Assembly: GCF_003721245.1 (NCBI RefSeq)
Contig: NZ_RIZG01000004.1
Coordinates: 124,001-188,000 of the forward strand
From: Marinomonas hwangdonensis
GTDB taxonomy: Bacteria > Pseudomonadota > Gammaproteobacteria > Pseudomonadales > Marinomonadaceae
Direction: 5' to 3'
DNA: 64,000 nucleotides
How positions within the stretch are numbered: the stretch's first letter is position 1; every line of letters starts with the position of its first letter. Made by a program: the position numbers and the translations under genes. Shown here piece after piece: positions 17,265-26,999 of this stretch. The notes below the pieces were generated by a model. It searched no databases. It saw nothing but the letters and a program-made list of their open reading frames with translations, and had not been told where the DNA came from.

Positions 17265-17870
17265 ATGCCCGCACCCCCTGCAAGAGAACTGACTGTGATG
17301 CTTGTCGATAATGAGCCAGCGCGAGCGGCCATCGTAGAGCAAGCCATGATCGACAGTGGCTATCGTGTGATTAGACGTTTGGAAAACGCGAAGAACCTCA
17401 CGGAAGCGGTAACGGAATTCCAACCTGATATGGTCATTATTGACATTGAATCTCCGGACCGTGATATGTTGGAAAATATGTCTCGGCTTACCAAAGATAA
17501 TCCTCGTCCCATTGTTATGTTTGCTGAAGAAGATGACTCAAGGCACGTAGAAGCCGCTATTCGTGCAGGCGTCAGTGCTTATGTAGTCGATGGTGTGAAC
17601 AGTGGTAGCGTGAAAGCGTTGCTGCAAGTTGCCATTGCTCGATTCCGCGAATTTCAGGCATTGAGGTCAGAGTTAGAGTCGGTAAAAAGCCAGCTTGAAG
17701 ACCGAAAGCTCATCGACAAAGCAAAAGGGCTGATAATGAAACATCAACAATGTGATGAACCCGCAGCCTATCAAGCGCTGAGAAAATTAGCCATGGATCG
17801 CAGTCAGCGAATGACGGACGTAGCGCGCAATATTATCTCGGTAATGGAATTGATGGGAGGATCAAAATGA
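17265..17870 (+). CDS. nasT: ANTAR-domain antiterminator NasT
   Basis: 201 residues: receiver-like domain (about 10-125, DIESPDRD as the phosphoacceptor region), coiled-coil linker, and an ANTAR RNA-binding domain (about 145-195: LIDKAKGLIMKHQQ, AYQALRKLAMDRSQRMTDVA). NasT binds paired hexaloop RNA hairpins in nas leaders and prevents termination once NasS lets go of it in the presence of nitrate (established in Azotobacter, Pseudomonas and Paracoccus). It overlaps nasS by ATGA. Two matching leaders lie downstream at 19277-19357 and 27216-27264. Confidence 0.93.
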   Translation: MPAPPARELTVMLVDNEPARAAIVEQAMIDSGYRVIRRLENAKNLTEAVTEFQPDMVIIDIESPDRDMLENMSRLTKDNPRPIVMFAEEDDSRHVEAAIRAGVSAYVVDGVNSGSVKALLQVAIARFREFQALRSELESVKSQLEDRKLIDKAKGLIMKHQQCDEPAAYQALRKLAMDRSQRMTDVARNIISVMELMGGSK

Positions 17871-19051
17871 GTCAGGTGGAGACAAATACCATTCAAAACG
17901 CCGTGCCTGTCCGCATCGGTTTTATTCCGTTAATCGACTGTGCGCCTTTTGTTATTGCTCAGGAAAAAGGGTTTTTTCTTGATGAAGGTGTGAACGTTGA
18001 GTTATCGAAAGAAGCTTCTTGGGCCAGTATTCGTGACAAGGTTACTTTCAATTTATTAGATGGGGCCCATATGTTGGCGTCCATGCCGATTGCCGCCAGT
18101 CTGGGTATTGGCACCATAAAAACCGCCATGCAGACGAGTTTTACGGTCAGTCATAATGGCAACGGCATCACCATTGGTAATGCTTTATATCAACAATTGC
18201 AGAATCTTGCAGACTCATCTACGGACATCCGTACGGGTGTGGCTTTAAAAAGGTTGATTGATCGTCGCTCCTCTGAGCTGGCGCCTCTGCGCTTTGCTAT
18301 TGTGTATCCATATTCGTCCCACAATTATCAATTAAGGGATTGGTTGAGTCGAGCCGGCATCGACTCTGATAAAGACGTTCAAATTATTGTGGTTCCTCCT
18401 GTAAAAATGCTCGACAGTTTAAAGAAGGGAGACATTGATGGGTACTGTGTTGGGGAGCCATGGAACAGTTTGGCTGTTGAGCAGGGTGTAGGCCATATGT
18501 TGGTGACAGGTTATGAAATCTGGGGCAGTACACCGGAAAAAGTGTTTGGTGTGAACACGGTTTGGGCAGAACAAAATGAAGCCATCCATCTTGCTATTAT
18601 CCGAGCGTTAGAAAAAGCCTGTATTTGGGTGGATGAAGAGAATAATCAACCTGAATTGCTAAACCTATTAAGTCACCCCGATTATTTGAATTGCACTGTC
18701 GAACAATTGAGGTATGGGTTTAGTGCCGTTAAGCCGAAAGGTCAATTTGACTGGCCAATGGAGGCTTACCAGCGTTTTTCTGGAGTTGACGTTAACAAAC
18801 CCTTACCCAGTTATGCTTTATGGATCATGGCGCAAATGTATCGCTGGGAACAATTGCATACACGGGTTTCGCTAAATGACGTGGCGGAACAGGTCTACCG
18901 ACAGGATCTTTACTGCAAAGCACTAGGTTTGATCGAAGAAGAACATATTGCCTGGCGTTTATCTGCAAATGAAGAGCGCACATGGCTAGAGTCTGTCGCC
19001 TCTGGAAAGATAGGTTTGCATGCTGAAGGGATTTTGAAAGGGTTTAAATAG
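17867..19051 (+). CDS. nasS: Nitrate sensor NasS
   Basis: 394 residues of the NrtA/CmpA binding-protein family but with no signal peptide, which distinguishes the cytoplasmic sensor NasS from the transported-substrate binding protein. Shared blocks with NrtA include [41 protein letters not shown] and EIWGSTPEKVFGV. It holds NasT inactive until nitrate or nitrite binds. The start overlaps the nasT stop by 4 bases, supporting coupled synthesis of the pair. Confidence 0.92.
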   Translation: MSQVETNTIQNAVPVRIGFIPLIDCAPFVIAQEKGFFLDEGVNVELSKEASWASIRDKVTFNLLDGAHMLASMPIAASLGIGTIKTAMQTSFTVSHNGNGITIGNALYQQLQNLADSSTDIRTGVALKRLIDRRSSELAPLRFAIVYPYSSHNYQLRDWLSRAGIDSDKDVQIIVVPPVKMLDSLKKGDIDGYCVGEPWNSLAVEQGVGHMLVTGYEIWGSTPEKVFGVNTVWAEQNEAIHLAIIRALEKACIWVDEENNQPELLNLLSHPDYLNCTVEQLRYGFSAVKPKGQFDWPMEAYQRFSGVDVNKPLPSYALWIMAQMYRWEQLHTRVSLNDVAEQVYRQDLYCKALGLIEEEHIAWRLSANEERTWLESVASGKIGLHAEGILKGFK

Positions 19052-19186
19052 AACAAAGAGAGTCTGTCTTTTTTAGTGCGTTATGCTCGTTAACAGGGCA
19101 GAAAAAGCTCTTCTTTTGTGAGCAACACTTTATGATATGGCTCTAACAAACAATAAAACGCAATAAAATCAATATATTGAGTTTAT

Positions 19187-19202
19187 TGGCACGGTGTGTG
19201 CT
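19187..19202 (+). promoter_or_regulatory. Sigma-54 promoter for the nrt-nir operon
   Basis: TGGCACGGTGTGTGCT: perfect -24 TGGCAC, GG and GC exactly 10 bases apart, -12 GTGCT differing from TTGCT at one base. The expected start is near 19213, giving a leader of about 180 bases before nrtA. Confidence 0.75.
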
Positions 19203-19276
19203 AAAACTTCATATAGAAACGCAAAATATTTTGGTGGCATGAGCAACGATGCTTAATGGTCACCCACATTATTGAT

Positions 19277-19357
19277 AGTCCAGTGTAGGGCTTTTCTTGA
19301 ATGGCAAAGGCGCCTGTGAACACATTTATGTGATTCACAAGCGCCTTTTTTGTTTTT
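19277..19357 (+). promoter_or_regulatory. NasT (ANTAR) antitermination leader with terminator, upstream of nrtA
   Basis: Two hexaloop stem-loops followed by a terminator. P1: AGTCC (19277-19281), loop AGTGTA, GGGCT (19288-19292). P2: GGC (19303-19305), loop AAAGGC, GCC (19312-19314). Both loops have A at position 1 and G at position 4, the ANTAR-target rule, and are 10 bases apart. The terminator stem begins with AAAGGCGC (19306-19313) pairing with 19341-19348, extended by TGTGAA/TTCACA and a T-run to 19357. P2 and the terminator share bases, so binding of NasT to P1-P2 should block termination. The rest of the gap from 19052 holds the sigma-54 promoter and no gene. Confidence 0.85.
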
Positions 19358-19393
19358 GTACTTTAAAAAAATGTTTTTAAGTGGAGTGTGATT

Positions 19394-20818
19394 ATGAAAC
19401 TAAGATTTTTGAAAGCCGCAGTTTCCCTGCCGTCCTTTGTAATGGCTCAACGAGCCAGCCGTTCTAAGCTAGTGGGCTCTACTATAATAGTGGCTTCGGC
19501 TTTTTTATCTGGCACTGCCTACGCAGAGCTGGGTTATGCAGAAAAAGAAGAGCTCAAATTTGGTTTTATCAAATTGACGGACATGGCGCCATTGGCCATT
19601 GCTTATGAGAAAGGCTATTTCGAAGACGAAGGTTTGTATGTCACGTTGGAAGCACAAGCAAACTGGAAAGTCCTCTTAGACAGAGTGATCGATGGGCAGC
19701 TTGATGGCGCACACATGTTAGCGGGACAACCCTTGGGGGCCACCATTGGGTATGGCACCAAGGCCCATATAGTGACTGCGCTTAGTATGGACTTGAATGG
19801 TAATGCGATCACAGTTTCGAATTCTGTGTGGGATGAAATGAAGAAAAATATTGCTCATTCCGCCAATGGAAAACCCATTCATCCGATCAGTGCGAGTGCG
19901 TTAAAGCCGGTCATCGATAGCTATAAGTCACAAGGCAAGCCTTTCAATATGGGGATGGTGTTTCCCGTATCCACACATAATTACGAGTTACGTTATTGGC
20001 TGGCGGCTGGTGGTATTCACCCAGGTTATTATGCACCAGCAAAAGGGGACACTAGTGGTTACATAAACGCAGAGGTCTTGCTGTCGGTGACACCGCCACC
20101 TCAAATGCCATCTACCATGGAGGCGGGCACTATATCAGGTTACAGCGTTGGTGAGCCGTGGAATCAGCAGGCCGTGTTCAAAGGTATTGGTGTGCCTGTG
20201 ATTACGGATTATGAAATTTGGAAGAATAATCCTGAGAAAGTGTTCGGCGTGAGCAGTGATTGGGCGGAACAAAATCCTAACACGCATATTCGTGTTGTCA
20301 AAGCCATGATTCGGGCTGCGAAATGGCTGGATGAAAACAACAACGCCAACCGCCCAGAAGCCGTCAAAATACTCTCTCGTAGCCAATATGTTGGTGCGGA
20401 TTACGATGTCATTGCCAATAGCATGACAGGCACATTTGAGTATGAAAAGGGCGATAAGCGTGACATCCCTGACTTCAATGTTTTCTTCCGTCATCACGCC
20501 ACTTATCCCTACTACAGTGATGCCATTTGGTATCTCACACAAATGCGTCGTTGGGGGCAAATTGCCGAGCCGAAATCAGACGAATGGTTTATGAAAATCG
20601 CCAAAGAGGTTTACCGTCCAGATATTTATGCACAAGCAGCGAGGGCTTTGATCGAAGATGGAATCATGACGGCATCTGAGTTTCCTGATTTTGATCGTGA
20701 AGATGGCTTTAAGCCACCGCAAAGCGATTTTATCGACGGTGTTATGTATGACGGTAAGTATCCAAATGACTATCTGAAACGTTTTAACATCGGCTTAAAG
20801 GGCGACGATCAACTTTAA
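19394..20818 (+). CDS. nrtA: Nitrate ABC transporter substrate-binding protein
   Basis: About 474 residues. A long N-terminal export signal of Tat-like length ends near GTAYAEL; the mature part shares with NasS the blocks [42 protein letters not shown] and [13 protein letters not shown]. It captures nitrate or nitrite in the periplasm for NrtB/NrtC. The ATG at 19394 has GGAG 7 bases upstream; the in-frame GTG at 19388 is too close to that site. First gene of the operon running to nirD; a stable hairpin follows it at 20830-20862. Confidence 0.93.
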   Translation: MKLRFLKAAVSLPSFVMAQRASRSKLVGSTIIVASAFLSGTAYAELGYAEKEELKFGFIKLTDMAPLAIAYEKGYFEDEGLYVTLEAQANWKVLLDRVIDGQLDGAHMLAGQPLGATIGYGTKAHIVTALSMDLNGNAITVSNSVWDEMKKNIAHSANGKPIHPISASALKPVIDSYKSQGKPFNMGMVFPVSTHNYELRYWLAAGGIHPGYYAPAKGDTSGYINAEVLLSVTPPPQMPSTMEAGTISGYSVGEPWNQQAVFKGIGVPVITDYEIWKNNPEKVFGVSSDWAEQNPNTHIRVVKAMIRAAKWLDENNNANRPEAVKILSRSQYVGADYDVIANSMTGTFEYEKGDKRDIPDFNVFFRHHATYPYYSDAIWYLTQMRRWGQIAEPKSDEWFMKIAKEVYRPDIYAQAARALIEDGIMTASEFPDFDREDGFKPPQSDFIDGVMYDGKYPNDYLKRFNIGLKGDDQL

Positions 20819-20829
20819 ACCCAATAGAT

Positions 20830-20862
20830 AATGAAGTGGCTGCGTCACCTAGTCACTTCATT
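20830..20862 (+). other. Intercistronic hairpin between nrtA and nrtB
   Basis: AATGAAGTG (20830-20838) pairs perfectly with CACTTCATT (20854-20862), and four further pairs including wobbles extend the stem to 13 bp around a 7-base loop. There is no T-run, so it should act as an mRNA 3'-end stabiliser for nrtA and not as a terminator (inference). Confidence 0.65.
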
Positions 20863-20887
20863 GGCTAAATACAGTGAGAAAAAGATA

Positions 20888-21856
20888 ATGATACCAAACG
20901 TAACCATGACTTCTTTAAAAGATAAGATCAGCGCCTTTTCTTTTAAAGATATTCTGTTGCCTATTTTTGGCATTCTAGTGTTTATTGCATTATGGCAAGT
21001 CGGAGCGAGTCGAGTACATACTTCGCTAGGTGAGTTCCCAGGTCCCGTGGTGGTTTATGAGCAGTGGAACGGCTTGGTAGCAGAACACCAAAATGAGCGA
21101 CTAAAAGAAGAGAAGTTTTACGTACGCCAAGAGGAGCGCATTGCAGAACGACAAGCCCAAGACCCAAATTATGTTGGAACGTTAAGGGATTACACGGGCA
21201 AGCCGACGTTCTTTGATCAAATATTTACCAGTCTCTATACCGTTTTGGCTGGCTTCGGCTTGGCCAGCTTAATCGCCATACCGCTAGGGATTTTAATTGG
21301 CCTGAACCGATCGGTTTACAGTGCCTTAAATCCTGTTATTCAAGTGTTTAAACCTGTTTCGCCACTGGCATGGTTGCCTTTGGTGACCATGGTGGTGAGT
21401 GCCAGTTATGTGTCCGATGATCCCATGTTCTCTAAGTCGTTTTTGACCTCAATGTTTACGGTCACCTTGTGTTGTATGTGGCCGACCTTGATTAACACGG
21501 CAGTGGGTGTGGCTGCTGTTGAGAAGGATCTGCTTAATGTATCTAAGGTGTTGCGCCTTGGTTGGATGACACATGTGCTGAAAATCGTCATTCCGTCCGC
21601 TATTCCCTTGATGTTTACTGGTCTGCGTTTGTCTCTAGGTATTGCTTGGATGGTGTTGATTGCGGCGGAAATGTTGGCGCAAAACCCAGGATTAGGGAAG
21701 TTTGTCTGGGATGAATTTCAGAATGGCAGTTCGAATTCTCTAGGTCGAATCATGGTGGCGGTGTTGATGATTGGTTTCATCGGCTATGTGTTAGACAGAG
21801 TCATGCTGACGATTCAGCGCTTTGTTTCATGGGATAAAACGCAGGTACTTCGCTAA
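20888..21856 (+). CDS. nrtB: Nitrate ABC transporter permease
   Basis: About 322 residues, BPD-type permease with membrane helices from about residue 20 onward and the EAA loop region near GVAAVEKDLLNVSKVLRLGWM. Homologues form the NrtB inner-membrane channel. An upstream in-frame ATG at 20831 would put the intercistronic hairpin inside the gene; the ATG at 20888, after GAGAAAAAG, is preferred. A hydrophilic insert rich in Glu, Arg and Gln (about residues 60-105) precedes the core. The ATPase gene follows after 42 bases. Confidence 0.9.
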   Translation: MIPNVTMTSLKDKISAFSFKDILLPIFGILVFIALWQVGASRVHTSLGEFPGPVVVYEQWNGLVAEHQNERLKEEKFYVRQEERIAERQAQDPNYVGTLRDYTGKPTFFDQIFTSLYTVLAGFGLASLIAIPLGILIGLNRSVYSALNPVIQVFKPVSPLAWLPLVTMVVSASYVSDDPMFSKSFLTSMFTVTLCCMWPTLINTAVGVAAVEKDLLNVSKVLRLGWMTHVLKIVIPSAIPLMFTGLRLSLGIAWMVLIAAEMLAQNPGLGKFVWDEFQNGSSNSLGRIMVAVLMIGFIGYVLDRVMLTIQRFVSWDKTQVLR

Positions 21857-21898
21857 TTCAGGCAGGACTTCCCAACAAACGTCAAAAGGAGAAAGAAC

Positions 21899-22747
21899 AT
21901 GGCAACACATTTAGACATCAGTCACATTTCGATTGAGTTCCCGACACCAAAAGGGCCGTTTAAAGCGCTGGATAATGTCAGTTTAAAAATTGAGAAAGGC
22001 GAGTTTGTCTCTCTCATCGGTCATTCCGGCTGCGGTAAATCGACGGTTCTTAACATAGTCGCTGGTTTGTACGACGCAACAGAGGGTGGAATTTTGCTGG
22101 ATGGCCGCGAAGTAAAGGGGCCGGGACCAGAGCGTGCGGTGGTGTTTCAAAACCATTCATTGCTGCCTTGGTTAACCGCTTACCAGAATGTGGAATTGGC
22201 GGTGAAACAGGTTTTTCGTAAAACAAAAACCAAAAAAGAAATGCATGACTGGATCATGCACAACCTAGAGTTGGTGCACATGACTCATGCGGCGGACAAA
22301 CGTCCTGATGAAATATCAGGTGGCATGAAGCAGCGTGTTGGCATTGCCAGAGCCTTGGCAATGGAGCCGAGTGTGTTGTTGATGGATGAGCCATTTGGCG
22401 CTTTGGATGCTTTGACGCGTGCCCATCTGCAAGACTCGTTGATGGAAATTCAAAAAGATTTAAACAATACCGTGATTATGATCACCCATGATGTGGACGA
22501 AGCCGTACTACTTTCTGATCGTATTGTGATGATGACTAATGGTCCCGCCGCCACAATTGGGGAGGTTTTACAAGTTGACCTTGAGCGCCCGCGAGAACGT
22601 TTGGCCTTGGCGAATGATCCAAAGTACATAGATTATCGAAAGCAAGTTCTGACCTTTTTGTATGAGAAACAGCGCAAAGTAGAGCCTATTCAGGCAGTAA
22701 CTAAGAGCAAAAAAATGGCCACAAGCGCCAAGGTTGCCAATGCCTAG
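21899..22747 (+). CDS. nrtC: Nitrate ABC transporter ATP-binding protein
   Basis: 282 residues. Walker A GHSGCGKST, Q-loop VFQNHSLLPWLT, signature ISGGMKQRVGIA, Walker B VLLMDEPFGALDA, H-loop MITHDVDEA: a complete NrtD/TauB-type ATPase. It lacks the binding-protein-like regulatory extension of cyanobacterial NrtC, so NrtD/NasD would be an equally valid name. AAAGGAG precedes the ATG. Its last bases overlap the next gene's ATG at 22740. Confidence 0.92.
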   Translation: MATHLDISHISIEFPTPKGPFKALDNVSLKIEKGEFVSLIGHSGCGKSTVLNIVAGLYDATEGGILLDGREVKGPGPERAVVFQNHSLLPWLTAYQNVELAVKQVFRKTKTKKEMHDWIMHNLELVHMTHAADKRPDEISGGMKQRVGIARALAMEPSVLLMDEPFGALDALTRAHLQDSLMEIQKDLNNTVIMITHDVDEAVLLSDRIVMMTNGPAATIGEVLQVDLERPRERLALANDPKYIDYRKQVLTFLYEKQRKVEPIQAVTKSKKMATSAKVANA

Positions 22748-24005
22748 TCTTATCTCTCAGTCGCAGAGAGGCCCAGTGAATCAGGTGGATAAGCGTCGTC
22801 TCGTCATTGTTGGTGCTGGCATGGCTGGCAGTAAATTGGCACATGACTTACAACAAGCGTGTGGACATCTTTACCAGATCACCTTGATTGGAGAAGAGCC
22901 TCACGTTGGTTATAACCGAATCATGTTGTCTTCTTTATTGGCGAAGGAGATTTCTCACGCCGATATGGCATTAGTTGATACGCAAAAAATGCAAGCGGAC
23001 GGGGTTCAGATTCTCTCAAGTGATCCTGTGCTGAGCTTGGATTTAGAAGCGAAAACGCTGCATTTATCGAGCGGGCAGGCAATTGCCTATGATCAATTGG
23101 TATTAGCGACGGGGTCTCGGGCAAGTCTATTGCCAATTAAAGGGGCCTCTGCTTCCAATGTAATGGGCTTTCGAACTTGGCAGGATGTGGATGACATGAC
23201 ACAGCTGACAGGCAGTCAATCTATTTGTGTGATAGGTGGTGGCTTATTGGGCTTAGAGGCAGCAGTCGGTTTGGTGAAACGCGGGCACAAGGTTGTGGTC
23301 TTTCATCGCGCTCAATACTTGCTAAATCGTCAGTTGGATGAAGAATCCGCGAGCCTGTTGCAGACAAGACTTGAGCAAATGGGTATTGCGTTTCGCCTTG
23401 GTGAGTCACCTGAGTCCTTTGCGCAAGCGGATGACGGTCGAGTGTCCCATGTGGTTTGTCAAAATGGTGAACAGTTAGCGGTTAATTTGATCGTTATGGC
23501 GGCCGGAATTTCTCCTGAAATCACTTTAGGCAAAGCCGCCGGATTGGCAACGAACCGGGCTATTGTAGTTGATGGGCAAATGCAAACCTCTCATCCCGAC
23601 GTATATGCTTTAGGCGAATGTTGTGAGTTTGAGCATCAGACCTTTGGTTTGGTGGCACCGATTTGGACACAAATTAACGTTTTGATGAAGGTCTTGGTGG
23701 GTGAGAAAGCCGCATTTGCTATAGAGCCTACGCCGACCAAGTTGAAAGTGTCAGGCGTTCATCTTTTCTCCGTGGGAAGGATTCAGCCCTCAGATGAGGA
23801 TAGCTGTATTTTTTTCAAAGATGTGGGCGCACATCATTATCGCAAACTGGTGGTCAACGATGGCTTACTGGTTGGCGCTATTCTTTATGGCAACGTCGCC
23901 GATGGAAGCTGGTATTTCCAGTTAATTCAAAACAAAACCAATGTCTCTGATGTGCTTGACTTACTGGTGTTTGGCGAAGCGTATTGTCGCGCCAAAGTGG
24001 CCTGA
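22740..24005 (+). CDS. nasB: NAD(P)/FAD-dependent oxidoreductase, assimilatory nitrate reductase electron-transfer subunit
   Basis: About 421 residues with two dinucleotide folds: FAD site VIVGAGMAGSKLA near residue 22 and NAD site VIGGGLLGLEAA near 163, plus LATGSR and ALGECCEF. It parallels the N-terminal half of NirB but lacks the iron-sulfur and siroheme domains. In related nas clusters such a flavoprotein passes NAD(P)H electrons to NasA; that role is inferred here. The ATG at 22740 overlaps the preceding stop; an in-frame TTG at 22734 is less likely. Confidence 0.82.
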   Translation: MPSLISQSQRGPVNQVDKRRLVIVGAGMAGSKLAHDLQQACGHLYQITLIGEEPHVGYNRIMLSSLLAKEISHADMALVDTQKMQADGVQILSSDPVLSLDLEAKTLHLSSGQAIAYDQLVLATGSRASLLPIKGASASNVMGFRTWQDVDDMTQLTGSQSICVIGGGLLGLEAAVGLVKRGHKVVVFHRAQYLLNRQLDEESASLLQTRLEQMGIAFRLGESPESFAQADDGRVSHVVCQNGEQLAVNLIVMAAGISPEITLGKAAGLATNRAIVVDGQMQTSHPDVYALGECCEFEHQTFGLVAPIWTQINVLMKVLVGEKAAFAIEPTPTKLKVSGVHLFSVGRIQPSDEDSCIFFKDVGAHHYRKLVVNDGLLVGAILYGNVADGSWYFQLIQNKTNVSDVLDLLVFGEAYCRAKVA

Positions 24006-24088
24006 TGCAAGTCGTTTTAGATAGTGATAGCCGTTAGGCATGTTACCAAAACAAGAGTTTCAATAAGGGTTACAGCAAGGGGAATATA

Positions 24089-26659
24089 ATGACGTCAACC
24101 GTGTCTTTTCTGACCACAAAACCGCATATCATCGTCATTGGTAATGGCATGGTCGGCCACCATTTTGTTGAGCAGATGATCGCTCAGGGTGGCCATGATG
24201 CTTTTCATATTAGCGTGTTTGGTGAAGAGCCATATTTAGCCTATGATCGTGTGCATCTAAGTGAATACTTCACTGGCAAAGGTGCCGCGGATTTAGCCAT
24301 GACAGATGGTTCTTTATACGACACGCATGGTGTGCGTTACTTTACTGGCTGCTTGGTGATCAAAATTGATCGAGGCGCTAAGCAGGTGATGCTCCAAAAT
24401 GGTGAGTCATTGGCCTATGACAAGCTGGTCCTGGCGACGGGGTCTTATCCCTTCGTGCCGCCTATTCCGGGTCATAAGCGTGATAACACTTTTGTTTATC
24501 GTACCTTGGATGATCTAGATGCCATCAGAACTTGTGCTAAACAAGTCACACGAGGCACGGTGGTCGGTGGTGGATTACTGGGTTTAGAAGCCGCTAATGC
24601 GCTAAAAAATCTTGGCTTGGAAACCAGTGTGGTGGAATTCGCACCGCGCTTAATGCCGGTTCAATTAGACGAAAAGGGTGGTGCGGTTCTCAAAGAAATG
24701 ATCGAAGGCTTAGGCGTGAAGGTCTACACAGATACGGCAACGAAAGACATTGTCGATGGTGAGAGCGCGTTCCATCGCATGAACTTTGCCGATGGCTCTC
24801 ATCTAGAAACCGACCTAATTTTATTTTCTGCGGGTATTCGACCACAGGATGCTCTGGCGCATCAGTCTGGTTTAACCGTGGGTGAGCGTGGCGGTATCAG
24901 TGTGAACAATCATTGTCAAACCAGTGATGACGATATTTATGCTATTGGTGAGTGTGCGCTGTGGAATAATCGTATTTTTGGTTTGGTGGCACCGGGTTAT
25001 GCCATGGCAAAATCTGCCGCTGGGCATTTGTTGACGGACTTTTTAGGGTTGGCTGGCGTGACTTTCACTGGCGCAGACATGAGTACCAAATTGAAGCTTT
25101 TGGGTTGCGATGTGGGTTCTGTTGGCGATGCTCATGCTCAATCTCAAGGCTGTAAAGTCTTTGTATATCAAGATGAAATCAGCCAAAGCTATCGAAAAAT
25201 GGTGGTCTCTGAAGACGGTAAAAAGCTATTAGGTGCTGTCTTGGTGGGGGATAACAGTTATTACGACACCCTACTGCAATATTACCTCAATGCCATTGAT
25301 TTGCCTGAGCAAGCGCAAGCGCTTATTTTACCTGCGATGGAGGGTGCGCCCGTTGGCTTAGGCGTAGATGCCTTGCCAGCGACCGCATCGATTTGTAGTT
25401 GTCATAATGTTTCTAAACAAGATATCAGCGACGCGGTGTGCAATGGCGCTTTGTCCGTCGGTGATGTGAAAGGCGTCACCAAAGCCGCAACGGGTTGTGG
25501 TGGCTGTGCAGCTCTATTGAAAAAAGTCGTCGACAATGCGCTGTTGGCATTGGGTGTGGAAGTGAGTACCGACCTTTGTGAGCACTTTGCTTATACGCGC
25601 CAAGATTTATACAACTTGGTGAAAATTGGCGAAATTAAAACCTTTAACGAGCTATTAAAAACGCATGGCAAAGGTCATGGTTGTGAGATTTGCAAGCCCG
25701 CGGTTGGATCAATTTTAGCCAGTGTCTGGAATGACTATGTACTGAAAAAAGAACACATCAGCTTGCAAGATACCAATGATCGCTTTCTGGCCAATATGCA
25801 AAAAGACGGCACTTATTCCATCGTGCCGCGCATTCCTGGTGGGGAAATAACGCCTGATAGATTGATCGTTTTGGGGCAAGTGGCAAAAGAATACGGCTTG
25901 TATACCAAAGTAACTGGTGGTCAGCGGATTGATTTATTTGGTGCGACCTTGTCGCAATTGCCCGAAATTTGGGAGAAATTAATCGCGGCAGGATTTGAAA
26001 CAGGCCAAGCCTACGGTAAATCCTTGCGAACGGTGAAATCCTGTGTCGGTAGCACTTGGTGTCGCTATGGGGTTAATGACAGCATGAAAATGGCAATCGA
26101 ACTAGAGAACCGCTACAAGGGGTTGCGTTCGCCTCATAAAATTAAATTTGCCGTGTCTGGCTGTACACGAGAATGCGCCGAAGCTCAGAGTAAAGACATC
26201 GGTGTGATCGCAACGGAAGGGGGTTGGAATTTATACGTATGCGGTAACGGTGGTATGAAGCCACGCCACGGTGATTTGTTTGCCAAAGATTTGGATGATG
26301 AAACCTTGGTGAAATACATTGACCGCGTATTGATGTTTTACACCAAAACCGCAGATCGATTACAACGTACTTCTGTCTGGATGGACGGTTTAGAAGGTGG
26401 TTTAGATTATCTTAAAGAGGTCGTGATTGACGACAAGTTAGGATTGTGTGCTGAACTGGAAGCGCGTATGCAACATGTCGTCGATACTTTCCAATGCGAA
26501 TGGAAAACGACTCTGCAAGATCCAGAAGCACTTAAAACCTTTCGTCAGTTTGTTAACTATGAGGGAAGCGACAGTAATGTGGTATTTGTTGAAGAGCGTA
26601 ACCAAATGCGTCCAGCAACGGAATCAGAAAAACAGCAATTAATTGCTAAGGTGGGCTAA
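24089..26659 (+). CDS. nirB: Assimilatory nitrite reductase, large subunit
   Basis: 856 residues. FAD/NAD-binding domains in the first 400 residues (VIGNGMVGHHFVEQ, VVGGGLLGLEAANAL), a Bfd-like [2Fe-2S] domain (SICSCHNVSKQDI, CGGCAALLKK) near 430-490, then the sulfite/nitrite reductase core with siroheme-[4Fe-4S] cysteines in CVGSTWCRYG near 650 and GCTRECAEAQ. It reduces nitrite to ammonium in the cytoplasm with NADH. AGGGG before the ATG. nirD overlaps or abuts the 3' end. Confidence 0.96.
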   Translation: MTSTVSFLTTKPHIIVIGNGMVGHHFVEQMIAQGGHDAFHISVFGEEPYLAYDRVHLSEYFTGKGAADLAMTDGSLYDTHGVRYFTGCLVIKIDRGAKQVMLQNGESLAYDKLVLATGSYPFVPPIPGHKRDNTFVYRTLDDLDAIRTCAKQVTRGTVVGGGLLGLEAANALKNLGLETSVVEFAPRLMPVQLDEKGGAVLKEMIEGLGVKVYTDTATKDIVDGESAFHRMNFADGSHLETDLILFSAGIRPQDALAHQSGLTVGERGGISVNNHCQTSDDDIYAIGECALWNNRIFGLVAPGYAMAKSAAGHLLTDFLGLAGVTFTGADMSTKLKLLGCDVGSVGDAHAQSQGCKVFVYQDEISQSYRKMVVSEDGKKLLGAVLVGDNSYYDTLLQYYLNAIDLPEQAQALILPAMEGAPVGLGVDALPATASICSCHNVSKQDISDAVCNGALSVGDVKGVTKAATGCGGCAALLKKVVDNALLALGVEVSTDLCEHFAYTRQDLYNLVKIGEIKTFNELLKTHGKGHGCEICKPAVGSILASVWNDYVLKKEHISLQDTNDRFLANMQKDGTYSIVPRIPGGEITPDRLIVLGQVAKEYGLYTKVTGGQRIDLFGATLSQLPEIWEKLIAAGFETGQAYGKSLRTVKSCVGSTWCRYGVNDSMKMAIELENRYKGLRSPHKIKFAVSGCTRECAEAQSKDIGVIATEGGWNLYVCGNGGMKPRHGDLFAKDLDDETLVKYIDRVLMFYTKTADRLQRTSVWMDGLEGGLDYLKEVVIDDKLGLCAELEARMQHVVDTFQCEWKTTLQDPEALKTFRQFVNYEGSDSNVVFVEERNQMRPATESEKQQLIAKVG

Positions 26660-26663
26660 TACA

Positions 26664-26999
26664 ATGACGACGCCATGGACATTGATTTGTAAGCAAGAAG
26701 ATTTGGTGGAAGGCGCTGGGGTAGCCGCTATGGTCAGTGGCGAACAGGTGGCCATTTTTTATGTTCCTGAATCAGAGCAAAAAGTATTTGCTATTAGTAA
26801 TTGGGATCCGATAGGTAAGGCGAATGTGTTATCGCGTGGCTTGGTCGCTCATCTGCAGGAGCAATGGGTAGTGGCAAGTCCTTTGTACAAACAACATTTT
26901 GTACTGGCCTCAGGTCAATGTCTTGAAGAAGATATCAAGATACCTCATTGGCAGGCCAAACTAGAGGGTAGTGATGTGTTTATCGCTGCCCATTTATAA
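26664..26999 (+). CDS. nirD: Nitrite reductase small subunit
   Basis: About 111 residues with a Rieske-like fold but without the Cys-His cluster ligands, as is normal for NirD. Recognisable parts are AIFYVPESEQKVFAISNWDPIGKANVLSRGLV and SPLYKQHFVLASGQCLE. It is required with NirB for nitrite reduction. The ATG at 26664 lies 4 bases after the nirB stop with GGTGGG in front; the longer TTG-started frame from 26643 overlaps nirB and is not preferred. Confidence 0.92.
   Translation: MTTPWTLICKQEDLVEGAGVAAMVSGEQVAIFYVPESEQKVFAISNWDPIGKANVLSRGLVAHLQEQWVVASPLYKQHFVLASGQCLEEDIKIPHWQAKLEGSDVFIAAHL

Noticed and set aside
20135-20560. 141-codon minus-strand ORF opposite nrtA
   Set aside because: Wholly inside a clearly coding gene, without ribosome site or recognisable domain.
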